Shown here: one piece after another, positions 11,718 to 23,479 of the stretch | Position numbering within the stretch: position 1 is the first letter of the stretch | Layout of the letters: each line of letters opens with the position of its first letter | Source: Delphinapterus leucas | Lineage: Eukaryota; Chordata; Mammalia; Artiodactyla; Monodontidae | Assembly (NCBI RefSeq): GCF_002288925.2 | Contig: NW_022098067.1 | Span: 463,160-527,159 of the forward strand | DNA length: 64,000 nucleotides | Direction of reading: 5' to 3' | Position numbers and translations under genes: made by a program | The notes under the pieces: model-generated | Seen by the model: the letters and a program-made list of their open reading frames with translations, nothing else | What the model was told of the DNA's origin: nothing | Database searches by the model: none

Positions 11718-12227
11718 TTTCTTTATTGTTTAGGGTTTGTTTTTGTAGGCCTTTTCTTTCTCTTGTGTTTCCCACCTAGAGAAATTCCTTTGGTATTTAT
11801 TCATTTCAATTATTGTGTTTTCCATCACTGTTTGTTTGTTCTTTAGTTCTTCTAGGTCCTTGTTAGATATTTCTTGTATTTTCTTGATCCATGCTTCCAC
11901 TCTATTTCTGAGATTTTGGATCATCTTTTTATAATTACTCTGAATTCTTCTTCAGGTAGGTTGCCTATTTCCTCTTCATTTATTTGGTCTTATAGTTTTT
12001 TACCTTGCTCCTTTGTCTGTAACATATTTTTTTGTCATCTCATTTGATGGGTGGGCCTGTGTTCCTTTCTTGCTGGTTGTTTGGCCTGAGGTGTCCAGCA
12101 CTGGAGTTTGCAGGCAGTTGGGTGGAGCTGGGTCTTGGTGCTGAGATGAGGACCTCCAGGAGAGCTCACACCAATTAATATTCACTGGGGTGTGAGGTTC
12201 TCTGTTAGTCTAGCTTGGGCTTGGCAC

Positions 12228-12510
12228 TCCTACCACAGGAGCTCAGGCCCAACCCCTGGCCTGTGAACCAAGACCATGCAAGCCACATTAAAAAAAAAAA
12301 AAAAAAAAAAAAAGCAGAACAATAACAAAGAATAAAAAATAAAATTAGGAAGATAAAAAATATATTAGAAAAATTAACAATAAAAATGAAACAACAACAA
12401 AGCGAAAGAGAACCACAACAGAAAAAAATAAAAAATAAAATAAATAAGAATAAAAATAAAAGATAAAAAAATAAATTAAAAAATTTAAATTAAAAGGTAA
12501 AAGTTTCCCT
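12228..12510 (+). mobile_element. Possible tRNA-SINE tail and A-rich tract inside L1 5' region
   Basis: ctggcctgtgaaccaagacc and gcaagccacatt resemble the 3' part of CHR-1-like SINEs (ggaactaagatcc, gcaagcc). A 26-nt A run at 12,288-12,313 and about 190 bp of A-rich (aaaat)n-like sequence follow. L1 5'-region similarity resumes after 12,510 (cagtgtccttgcccccacgg). It could equally be an ordinary part of that L1 subfamily. Confidence 0.4.
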
Positions 12511-12738
12511 GGTGCCTCCTCTATCAGTGTCCTTGCCCCCACGGTGAGCTACAGCCTACCCTTTCTTCCCCAGTAGGCTTCCAAGACCTCTAGATAGGTC
12601 TCTGGACCCACTGTGTCAGCCTCATCTCTGCATGTTTTCTTCTCACCAGCATCTGTTCCTGAAACTGGCCTGGAGCACACATGTCCAAGCAGGCCATCTG
12701 GGGTGCAGGCATCCACAGGTGCACCCACAGGGGCTGGC

Positions 12739-13109
12739 GCAGCCAGAGAAGGCCTTGGAGGGAGGCAGCACTCAGCCCACCTGGACCTGCACAGCCAAAG
12801 GAGGCCCCGTTACGGGTCGCACTTGGGCTGCCAGGACCCTTGCAGCCAGAGGAGGATTTGGTGGAGGTGGGGCTCAGGGCCAGGACCCGTGAGGTCCATG
12901 GAGGTCTTGTCGGGGGCAGTACTCAGGTCCACCAGGACCTGCATGGCTGGAGGGGGCCCTGGGAGGGCGGGGCTTATGCCCAGCATCTACACCACAGGAA
13001 GAGGACTTGGCGGGGGTGTGGGGACAGGGGCAGGGCTCAGGCCTGGGGTCCCATGCAGCCAGAGGGACCCCAGCGGGGGGCGGGGTTTGGTGTTCAGGCC
13101 CAGGACCCC
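12739..13109 (-). repeat. Seven degenerate 50-60 bp tandem repeats, GC-rich
   Basis: Units start near 12739, 12789, 12842, 12891, 12941, 12991 and 13053. On the plus strand the shared pattern is gcagccagagg..(g)gactt.ggngggggtgg, ggctcaggcc and a closing caggacc(c). Divergence is high but the period is steady (about 49-60). They sit at the 5' end of the antisense L1, where some mammalian L1s carry promoter monomers. A GTG-started 336-codon plus-strand frame (12613-13623) crosses them and looks incidental. Confidence 0.65.
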
Positions 13110-13589
13110 AGCAGGCTTGTGGGGGCCTGAACTGGCAGGGGAGATGCTGGCCAAGTTCCCCTCTGATCCCCCAATCCCCCAAAGGTCCTTCTCCATCCCT
13201 GCTGATCCCCTCACTGTGAGTGGACCCCTCCGAGCGTGGGAACCTCTCCCCTCCCCCAGCTCCCCTCAGGGGCGCCAGTCTCATCCCACCTCAACTTTTC
13301 TTCCCCCTTTCCTTCCCTCCCACGTCTTACCTGGTCACACGTGGATTCCTCCCGTCCCCTTAGGTGTCCGAGGTTCCCCCACCAGTGCCTCCAGTTGGGC
13401 TTTTTTTGGGTATTTTTGTATCTTATTGTCCATAATTTGCCCCAACTGCACATGCGTGGTTATTTTTAGTCTCTTACAATTTCTTTGTATTTTGTTGCTC
13501 GAGGAGACAATTTGTCCAGGTGCAAGCACTGCAGCAAAGGGTCCCAGGTCCCAGGGCCCAGCCTGTCTCACAGGGAGCTTGATTATAGA
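13110..13589. other. C-rich segment beyond the tandem repeats
   Basis: Pyrimidine-rich plus strand (cccaatcccccaaagg, cctctcccctcccccagc) grading to AT-rich sequence with ttttgttgctcgaggagac and ccaggtcccagggccc. It may be the outermost 5' end of the antisense L1 or a separate sequence; no gene structure was found. Confidence 0.35.
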
Positions 13590-13720
13590 ATCCAATGCTT
13601 TCTCTTTACAGATGAGAAACTGAAGAATTGGAAAATAAATGGGTAGTTTAAGGTCACCTAGCAAATCAGTGGTTCCATCTGGACTAGAATCACCTCCTCA
13701 GTTCCCTGTGTGATGGTTAT
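13590..13720 (+). repeat. MIR-type SINE fragment
   Basis: tttacagatgagaaactgaag, ggtagtttaaggtcacctag and caaatcagtgg match the MIR core and 3' half. Confidence 0.65.
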
Positions 13721-15309
13721 CCCATCAAATCACATTGCTGTTCTGAATTGAATCCAAATATCTGGACCCAGAATTCTCAGAGAATACACAGATGTGATAA
13801 CCAAAGCACAGTCTGTGATGTTGAGGATTGAGGAAAAGGTGGGGAACAAGAGGCCCAGCTGCTAGAGAATTTGGGATGGGCACACATTTTTCCTTATTTT
13901 TCAAAAATAAAGAAGGTGGCTTCTCCCATCTACAGCCCTCTGAGGACTTTATCTCAACACAGGAGAAATATACACCAGGTTAAATAATCATAATAAGGAA
14001 GAGATGATGACAAGGAACCAGCATGGAAAACAATTCATCTCAAACTAAATTTTCTTTACTCTTTAACATGGTAAGGAAATATATTTATTCCATCATTCAT
14101 TTCTTCATCTTATCAACAAGGAAATACTTGTTTGAGTACCTGTTATGGGTCTCACACTGAACTAAATATAGTAGGAAGATGAAAGACCACATATTTGGTT
14201 TTAAGGAGCTCAAGACAATACAACGTAACATGACCAATGCTATATATAGAAGGTAAGAGAGGATGTTGGGGAGTAGGTGCAGGTGAGCAATGCCTTCCCA
14301 GTAAAAGCAATATCTATGCTGGGATTAGGGGTTTCAAAGGATGAGTGAGAGTTAGCCAGGGGACACCTTTCAAGATGGTGAGAGTAGCATGTGAAGGAAT
14401 AGTAAATTTGGTAAATTGCAAGTAGCGTAGTTCTGTCCTGTAAGTATATGGTATCTGTATTTCACCAGTTGACAAAATCTATATAATAATCTTTGTGCAT
14501 AATATAAACATATCAGGTAGATGGATTACTGACCAGCTGAATGGCCCCTCCCCAAGAGTAAGGAGCAACAAATTTATGTAGATGGGGCAAAGGTTTTAAT
14601 TGGCTTTATTCAATTTTATTTATGAGGTTAAAAATAAAAGTACAATTTGAGCAATAGCTTAACATTGACTAATACAGAATATTCATAGATATGAAGCATT
14701 TGTTAACTACAAATTCTATGAGAAAAAGCAAGTTAAGGCTACCAATTAAAGATATTGTAGAAGATATATAAGCATCAAGTACAAGATTTCTTTTTATTTT
14801 GAGAATCTATATTTATACAGATTAGAGTTTTACAAAATGAGAGGCCCAAGTGACCAGAAAGAGCAGTGGAGTAGAAGGAGAGTTTTAAAATTAAAGTTTA
14901 GATGTGCCATTTAGTATCCATTCAATCTTGGGGAAATTTCTTTGGGATCCATTTCTGTCTCCAAAGAGAGAGGGATGGACTAGATACGCTTTATTAAATT
15001 CCTAGTTTAAAAAATTAATTTCAAAATACAACTAGTTTTCAAGAATATGATTCTTGCCCTTATATCCCAAGTTCCAAGGTCCAGTAGGAATATCAACAAA
15101 TATTTCCTGAATGAATCAATCAATCAGTGTTACTTCTGCACTGGCCCCAATCGTAACCTATGACTACCATGGGCAACAGGGGCAGAACAGGTAGAGAAAA
15201 TGATCTACCACAGTGGGTCCTGGTGAAAATTCCTGTTTCAAGGTTAGTCTCTCTTCCTTCATTGGAAGAATGGGTAAAATCAGCAAAGGAGAAGGCATGC
15301 TTCTTTATA
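13721..15309. other. Gene-free interval
   Basis: AT-rich. 14,085-14,330 resembles the old dispersed caggcact family (gagtacctgttatgggtctc, ggagctcaagacaatac). Otherwise no feature is recognised. Confidence 0.4.
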
Positions 15310-15985
15310 TAACCTTTATTTACTTTTTTAAATTACCAAAGTAATACATACTCATTGAACATATTCAATACAGAAAATACAGAGAATGAAGTAAAAATTA
15401 AAACTCCTGGTGATTCTATCATCAAGAAGCTACCATTTTTCTGATTTTGGTGTAAAACCTTTCAGTCTTTTCTCTGTACATTTACACATACACTGGAGTA
15501 ACCAATTGTACATACTGCTTTAAACCTGTTTTCCCCCCTTTGATAATACAGCATGTATTTTTCAAGATGGTGTACTCCACTGTATGAATATATTATAATT
15601 TATATAACCAATTTCCTATTGTTAAGCATTTAGGTTATTTCCCTTTTTTCTATCTGTAAAATATGATATGATTAAAATGTTTTACAAATTTTTAATTTAT
15701 CGTGTAGGATAAATTACTAGGCATAGAATTGCTAAATGAGAGAATATGAACATTATTAAGGCTTTTGAACATATTTGCCTAAATGTCTTCCAGAAAGGAT
15801 CTGCCAATTTATATTTCCTTCAGCAAAATATAAAAATTCCTGTTTCCCTGTACCCTTATCTACAATGAGTATTATCGATTTAAAAATCTGTGCCAATTTT
15901 GGAGGCAAAAATATCATAATTGTTTTAATATGCATTTCTTGTTTTGATTTACATTTGTTTAGTAACTTTAATGGTAGGTCAACAT
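15310..15985 (-). mobile_element. Old L1 3' end, antisense
   Basis: Plus-strand reading follows the antisense of an old L1M-type 3' end: accaaagtaatacatactca, gtgtactccactgtatgaat, aaccaatttcctattgttaag, aggataaattactaggcata, ttccagaaaggatctgcca, gttttaatatgcatttcttg. A 143-codon frame over its right end is incidental. Confidence 0.75.
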
Positions 15986-18900
15986 TAAAGATAGGGCTGT
16001 ACTGGAATTTCTGTCATACAGTGAAAAAAAATAGACAAAAGATAGACACCTTACATAAGCAAAATCATTTATTTATCTGTTCATCTTCATGTATTCATTT
16101 GTTCCATTTACTAAGTGCTTTCCTTATACTGTGGCTAATTGTGAACAGTGGAAAAATAAAAGGCAAAAATACACAATCCCTGCTCTCCAGATCACAGTTT
16201 AGTTAAGAAAACAAATACGTAAATTATACTTTATAATAGTGTTATCAACACTCTAATAAAAGTATATACAAAATGATAGTGGTTCAAAGATAAGCAGGAA
16301 GGAAAGGATGTTTCTTAAAAAATAATCAGACCCTGAATAGGGGTGGAACCCTCAATGACTACAGGAGGCAGAAAAGATACGGGTATTTCAGAGGCAAAGA
16401 AAGGTGCTGTGACTTTTGAACATAAGAGAAAAGTTCCAATAAATCCAATCTTACATCATAAGGACTATTACCAATTCATACATTTTCAGCTCAAAAAGAA
16501 TCATATTTTCCCTTATTCAGCTGGTGGCCTGTCAACTTTTTTCATTTATTGTGTAACACCAGACTACTCAATGTAACCATCTTATGACCAATTTAAAACA
16601 AATTACCAATTTAGGGGGAAAAATGACTCATTAGTTAAGTAAAGATGTAAGCAGTTAAAGCAAATGAAGCATTCATCCTTCAGGAAGCTTTTTTTCAAAA
16701 AGCTGTTCTTCATGGTTTATCTTGTGGTTTGCTTCCTTCAATAAGGCAGCAATCTTAGAAATAATGTCAGCATGAAGAGCTCATGACTTATTCACCTCTG
16801 ACATAACTTTAGCATCTCATTGGAGTTTCCAACTGATCCAAAAATGTTTCTTCTGATTATGAGATTTTGTGGCTTCACATATTTACTTTTCTTCCCATAA
16901 GAGGCAACAGGTTTCCTGACAGATTGCAGGAGCTGACATTCCAGGGCTCCCGTTCTTTTCATTAATTAATATCGTATTTTTCTTTGTCATTCAACAAAAG
17001 TTTATTTGGAACCCACTGCGTTCAAAGCGCAGCATTATGTTTTACTTGGCATTTTACAAACACTTTGAAGTACAATATCAATATGAACAACAGCCTTACT
17101 TCTACTTCACAGAAGAGGAATAGGAAACTACAGTAATCTCAAAGCCCTATAGCCAGTAAGCAGAAAAACAGAAATTCAGAATACAGATCTTTGCTCTCTA
17201 AGCCCAGGGCTCTTTCCACACTGTGCCTTCCTTACCGGTCTCCCAGTTCCTAGCCTCTTTCCTCTCCAGCTGTCTAATTCATGTACTTAAAACACCAAAG
17301 TACCACCCACCTTCGTCAAGTCTCACTGACTCTGAGAAGCTGTCTTGACCATTTCAGTTCAAAGAATTCTTCCTCCTCTGAACTCCTAAAGCTTGTTGCT
17401 CATATTATTCAACTGGTCCTAACTCAGAAAATGCTTAGTGGGATCTCTGTCTTCAATTATGAAATAATTTTAGTATCTATTTAGAAGGCACTGTGTCAGT
17501 CTATGTGGACCTACTCTGGTGCTATTCATAATTAAATTCTATTCAGTTCTACAAACATTTTGACAACCTACTATGAGTGAGGCACTATGCTAAGAGCTGA
17601 AGACATTGTTTCTTCCCTCAAGAACCTTAGTCTAATGGGAATGTAGATATGTAAATTTTTTATGTACACATGTACATTTATTCATTCATTTATTAATTCA
17701 GTAAGGAAACTCTAATTTACTGGCTGTGCTACCACTGGGAACAAAAAGATAAGACATGGCCCGTCTTTCAAGTAACTTGTAGTTACTTGAAAGAAGATAG
17801 ACACATCAATGTTTTCATTCATTCAATAAACATCTATTTAAACCCTTATTATGTTGTGGACACAGAGCAAGGAACACTTATGAACATCATCCCTGTTCAC
17901 AGAGCTGTTTCTCCTTTAAAGATTACAATACTCAAGGATAACTACACTCTTTTTTACATGTAAAAAGGGACCTCAGCTAGACATTCATTCTTATATCTAT
18001 TCCAAATCTCTCTTGGCAGTTCTCATGTAACACTTCCTTTTAGACCAACTCTAGATAATGAACCTAAGAATTATCATAAACTTTATAGTACTAGTATAAA
18101 CATTTCCAATGATGCTGAAATATATCTCATCTTATTCCATACTAAAACAATGTCAGCCACATTTTGGCTTTTATGCAGAGAATTAAAAAATTATGCAGAG
18201 AGAATTATGCAGAGAGTCTGGGCTTTCTCATTCTATTACTTTATTCACGTTTGACAGGCCAAAGTGCAAAGGTGGAAGCAGTGGGTTTCCAAACACGCTA
18301 GTCAGAGCTAGGGGTTCCTCTGAGGTTTCTCAGAAGTGATAGTGGCAGTGGGGGTGGTGAGAGGGAAACACTCAGAGCTTCCTATTTCAACCAGAGCATG
18401 TCAGTTTGCCCTGTTTTAGATACTGTGCTTCTAAGTACAACTTCTTTTGGAAAAGAATCCTGCTACTTAAATTAATGAAACAAGGTTTAAGAGGATCAAA
18501 TAATGTAATAATACATAGTATCTTGGCTTTATAATTTTTAATTATTTGTCTTAAAAAGAGTCCTTACTATGAGGTCAAATTGGTCCACTTTTAAAGACAG
18601 CTACAGCAGCTAATGTTGCCGAGTGTTTATTACTTGGTGCCAAGTGCACTGTAAATTGATCATCTCATTTAGTCACAGTTAATATCCCTTGGAATGACCA
18701 TTTCGCTATAATGCCCCACATTAATGGAGCAAATAAATCAGTTCGTATCACTGACTAATATTAGAGACTAATTTGTCAAAAGGTTTGCATTTCTAAATGT
18801 AACTGATTTAGTGGATCAACTTTATTTTGCCATTTATTTCATTCTATTATATAATAAGCAACACTTAATGAACACAAATCCATCCTACCAAGTCCAATTG

Positions 18901-20479
18901 ATCTGTTTTCCAGAAACCAGTGTAGCTCATATTTACTGCAAGTATTATTTCATTTCATCCTCAAAACAATCTTATGAGGTAAGGACTATTATTCTCATGT
19001 TACAGGTAAGAAAAGTGAGGAACTAGCATGTAGAAGTAGGGACCCTAAAAAGACTGGGGAGCAGAAGGATTATGTGTGGGCAAACTTTCTGGGTGAACAG
19101 TGGGAAAAGGAGAAGTGTCCTCATCCCAGAAAGCTTGGTTTCACCTCAAAGTGACAAGGGCCAGACAGGAGCCGTCCATTTCCACATTTATCCTTCTTCT
19201 CCACTTCGGTGACCATCAAAAGGCTAGACCTCCATTCTCAATGAATGTCATAGGTATTTCTACTCACTGCTCTTGATCGTGGGTGGAGATGAAGACTATC
19301 AGCAAGAGGAGTGGGAGCAAAGATGGAGAGTTGGAATAATCTCCATAACCTTTTTGTATTTGTTAATAGAAGGGCTTTCCGGCAAGGGAAAAAGTATGAA
19401 AAGAAAATAGATTTTTGCAAAGGCCTTGACTCTGTTCTTTTTTTTTTTTTCCCTGTCTTTTTTCATTCATTTATCCATACGCTATGAACTAACTTAAGTA
19501 CCAAGCACTGTGATGGGCACTAGGGAGTACCAAAAATAAATGAGTCATGATTTCTATTATTGAAGGAAAAAGACATTTAAATAGATACAGCACAAGATAG
19601 TAAGTGCTATAAGATGCTACACCAAAGCTTATTTAGGCAGGGACTATATTTTACTTATTTTTGGAGCCCCAACTCTTTATCACAAAAGATAAAGAGTGTG
19701 ATAGCACAAAGTTAACAGCTCAGTACATTTCCTGAATGAATGTTTTCATGACCAATATTTCTTCTGACTGGCTTCAAATTCTCTTATGCTCATATATGTG
19801 TGGACCCTCTATATAAGATCTTAACGTAACTGTAGTAAGCTACACTTGTGTTTCCTTGGACTTCATATGCAAGTATCAACTGTCGATCCTAGATATACTA
19901 AAATCAACCACTAGCCTATTTTATGCTTTCCCAGCAACTGAAAAAATATAGTAGATAGTATACTTGTCGATTGAGATACAAATCCATTCATTAATTGGGA
20001 TTGAATATAGGTACAGTAATACATTTGGCTAAATTAATCCATTCACAGCTCTTCACAGTCTAGAGGCAAGCCTGCCCTCTAGTGCTAAAACTCACAAATT
20101 GAATCAGAATAGCAATTTCCAACTATCAGAAAAAAAGAACTAGCACTTCAGATATATTAAAATGCAAAACTGTATTATCCCAAAACAAAAAGCCTCATTA
20201 CAAGAATAAAACGGCATTCCCCCTTTTAAATTTGTCATATGCTTATATATTATCAATCTTGTTTCTTAAATCTCAGAGCTTCCATAACATTGTGGAAGGT
20301 AATGATTTTGTGTGTAGCAGAAAATGTTAACATCACATTTGTAATTGAAAAATCACAAAAGTTGGCCCCAAATTTCACTAATCACATATCTTCAATTCAG
20401 GCCTATTCTCTGGTTACACTTACTAAGTGATCTCATCCATGCCCTGACTTAAACTAAGGCTATACACCAATGATGTCAT
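15986..20479. repeat. Gene-free interval with MIR and other old repeats
   Basis: MIR-like pieces are at 16,985-17,235 (cagaagaggaataggaaac, caggg-ctctttcc), 18,605-18,690 and 18,920-19,030 (aacaatcttatgaggtaagg, ttacaggtaagaaaagtgagg). Pieces of the old caggcact family are at 16,085-16,290, 17,545-17,700, 17,820-17,960 and 19,465-19,640. Hairpins at 17,764-17,794 and 19,672-19,697 and a triple short repeat at 18,171-18,214 are described separately. No gene. Confidence 0.5.
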
Positions 20480-20489
20480 ATGATATATA

Positions 20490-21475
20490 TATAGTACACA
20501 TTCAGCTCAGACCTCCCTATAACTTCAAACTCAAATATCCAACTGCATGCTCTACATTCCCCTCGGGACATCTAATAGGCTTAACTAACATAACATATCC
20601 AAAACTAAATTCGCGATTTTCCCGTCCTCAAACCTGCTCCTGAGTCTTACTCATCTTGGTAAATGGCTGCTTCATTCACAGTTCTTCAAGCTAAAAATCT
20701 TGGAGTCATTCTTGATTCTTCTTTCTCATACCCGACATCCAACCCATCAGCATATTCTATGAGCTCTATTATCAAAATATTTTCAGAATCCGACCACTTA
20801 TTATTTCCATTGCCCTCGGTCTCATTCAAACTACGCCATTTCTCATCTGGATTACTGTATTACCCTCCTATCTAATTCTACAGACTTCCATCCTCACTTT
20901 GATCAGAACCCTAACTGCTTCCCCCTTCACTCAATGAAAGTCTAAGTCTTTGGAAAGGCCTACAGTGCCCTACATGATTAACTACAATCAGGCACAATCA
21001 TTACTCCCAATCTCTCTAACTTCATTTTCTAATCCTGGCTAATACTCTCGTCTTGCTCGTTATCGTCTCAATGATTTCCTTGCCATTTCTTAAAAACACC
21101 AAGCAGACTACCAGCTCAGAACAGTAGTCCTGAGCTGACTACTGAAGAACAGAAAGTCCTTCTGCCTGGAATGCTCTTCTCCTGATTATCCATATGGCTT
21201 AACCATTTGCTTCTTGAGATTTCTGCTCAATATCACTTCATCAGTGTATACTCCATTTAAAATGGCAACCCTATACTCACACACTCCCCAGACCTCTTCC
21301 TCGACTTATTTTCCCTAATAGCATGCCACCATATGATATTTTATCAATTTTTAACATATTTTATCAGTTAAAATGAAAATCCCATAAGGGTCAGAAATAG
21401 TTGTCTATTCTATGCCTAGAACACGTCTCACAACATAGTAGATGCTTGGGATTTATTGAAACATTTAGTCCAAGA
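20490..21475 (+). mobile_element. LINE-2 (L2) 3' region
   Basis: The order of L2-diagnostic blocks is intact: tgctcctgagtcttac..ggtaaatggctgc, aatcttggagtcattcttga, atctggattactgtatta, ccctacatgattaactac, tgcctggaatgctcttctc, tcaatatcacttcatcagtg, and a 3' end agatgcttgggatttattgaa. About 1 kb of a decayed, very old insertion, with stops throughout. Confidence 0.85.
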
Positions 21476-21629
21476 GGAATATGAATAAGTCAGATATAAT
21501 AAGTGGTAGAATAAAACACAAAATCTCTGCTATTCCAGTTTACACAGGATGGAAAATTTTGTTAGAAAAAAAAAAGAACTATTCTGACTAATTGCTTTTC
21601 ATTTAAATACCAAGGTGTATTCATTCAAC

Positions 21630-21820
21630 ATTTACTTAGTGCTGTGGATAGGGCCCTATTTGAATTTCACAACAATACTGGTAAGTATTATTATCGCTAT
21701 TTTACAGACAATAAAACTGATGACAGAAGTCAAGTGACTTGTCTAAAAGTGACATAACAAGGATGTGGCAAAGAGGAAACCAACTCAGGTTTCTTTGATA
21801 TTACTTCTAAAAACTCTCTC
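21630..21820 (+). repeat. MIR-type SINE
   Basis: ttacttagtgctgtgg, tattatcgctattttacaga, agtcaagtgacttgtctaaa and ggatgtggcaaagagg follow the MIR core and 3' half. Confidence 0.7.
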
Positions 21821-23140
21821 AATATTTAAAGTAGTTCCAAGGAATGATATAAATCCAAAAACAGGTAAGGTTACTGCATTTGTAGATTAAAAATAACTGT
21901 GTATAAACTTGCTATAAGCCATCTGATTTGCATAATAGAATACGGGGAAAGTACTAAAGGTAAACTAATTGCACTTAATTCAATACTCACAAAAAATAAT
22001 TTTGCTAAGTTTGATAACTTAATAACACTAAGTCTCTAATGACAAGTTGTTTAAATAATTTAGCCTTTCATCTTTCACGGCTCAAATGCAACTGGAAGCA
22101 ATCATATGGAAGCACATTTTCTTTTCACCAAAATATGTGACGGACTTTTATCCAGAAGCTATTTTCTACATGGAAAAATAAATTACGGGTAATACCCAGT
22201 AACACTCAGTTTATTTACACACACACACACCATTGAGTCTGGGGTAAAGCTGGTTTCATACATACCCATTTTGCTTATTTTTGTTAGCTTTAAGGATAAT
22301 TTTAAGTACTGTATTTGAGTATTTCATAATATCCACAATTTTAGTTTATATGTAAAACAATACGTCATGTGTGGCACAATTTTCATTATTACTTTAAAGC
22401 TGAGAAAACCAAAATTGCAAAGGATAAAATTTCTTCAAAATGATATAACTTGGGGAAAAACTAAGAAAATTTTAATATAACTCTTACATTTATGGACCAT
22501 AGATCCACAAAATAAATAAAACAAAGCTCCAATGAAATTGGCATAGTAAGATAAGAATCCATACTCATGTTAAAGTCTAACCTTTTTACTGGATGTATTT
22601 TAAATAATATTTAACACATGATAAACCAGAACCCATGCAAAATTGAGCCATATTATAAAAGGTTTAATAAATTACAGACAAAGCACACAAAATAAAAAGA
22701 AAATGATCAAACCAATAACAACTGGTCTAGGAAAGGAGCAAAGGAAGCACAATCTGTATAGGATATAAAAGATTATAAAGTGGATATAGCAAATTTATGT
22801 TTTATTAAGACTGATATTTGAGAAAAGGTAAATAAATTGTGCTTTAAAAGATCTAAAGATTTGGTCCAGTGAAGTAAAAGTTCACAAGAAGAGTCTCTAC
22901 AATTAAATAGTGAATTAGAGATAATTCACCTGAGGCTTGGGGCAGGAATTTATCTTTACATAATCTATATAAATTTGACCATAAAATTTAGACTGCTTTT
23001 TTGGGCTTCGGCAGTACTACTTATAGGTAACAATGTCTGTCAACAAAAAAGATCAAGTCTTAAGCAATTTGTTTGTCTGCTTGTTAACAGGTACTTATGA
23101 AAGTAATAAAACTATATTCATTAAAAAATTATATGATCTA
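21821..23140. other. Gene-free interval
   Basis: AT-rich sequence with a short (ac)n run at 22,217-22,230. Nothing else recognised. Confidence 0.4.
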
Positions 23141-23463
23141 GGGACTTCCCTGGCGGCACAGTGGTTAAGAATCCGCCTGCCAATGCAGGGGACATAGGTT
23201 CAAGCCCTGATCCGGAAAGATCCCACATGCCGCGGAGCAACTAAGCCCGTGTGCCACAACTATTGAGCCTGCGCTCTAGAGCCCGGGAGCCACAACTACT
23301 GAGCCCACGCACCTAGAGCCTATGCTCCGCAACGAGAAGCCACCACAATGAGAAGCCCACGCACCGCAAGGGTAGCCCCCACTCGCCGCAACTAGAGAAA
23401 GCCAGCACAGCAACGAAAACCCAATGCAGCCAAAAATAAATAAATAAAAAATAAATTTATATA
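23141..23463 (+). mobile_element. Long CHR/Bov-tA-type tRNA SINE
   Basis: Starts gggacttccctggcggcac and contains ccgcctgccaatgcagggg, atgccgcggagcaactaagc, repeated acaactactgagcccacg blocks and an (aaataaat)n tail. Imperfect target repeats flank it: aaaattatatgatct before and aaaaattatgatcc after. About 320 bp, longer than the CHR-2 copies because of internal duplication of the ccacaactactgagcc unit. Confidence 0.88.
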
Positions 23464-23479
23464 AAAAAAATTATGATCC

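Larger units (their letters stand above)
7283..13109 (-). mobile_element. Long antisense L1 with ORF2, remnant ORF1 and 5' region
   Basis: Read on the minus strand. The 5' region runs from about 13,109 to 12,010, and a short ORF1 coiled-coil remnant (about 11,924-11,730, IQEISNKDLEELKNKQTVME) follows. ORF2 starts near 11,717 with IITLNVNGLSAPTRRHRLAE, carries the endonuclease motif QETH, a reverse-transcriptase segment ([21 protein letters not shown]; 10,526-10,080) and a C-terminal [15 protein letters not shown] segment. The 3' UTR ends in a T run near 7,283-7,304. ORF1 is largely missing. Frameshifts and stops break ORF2, and the catalytic FADD is FAED (codon GAA at 9626-9624). A SINE is nested at 9130-9338. 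The element is dead. Confidence 0.85.

Noticed and set aside
12739..13109. CRISPR-like or zinc-finger-like array
   Set aside because: Adjacent degenerate units without unique spacers, and no C2H2 codon pattern.
12613..13623. 336-codon frame as a protein-coding gene
   Set aside because: GTG start, no splice or promoter context, opposite an L1 5' region and crossing a tandem repeat; low stop density explains it. Kept only as a finding.
15775..16206. 143-codon plus-strand frame
   Set aside because: It overlaps the old antisense L1 end and a dispersed old repeat.
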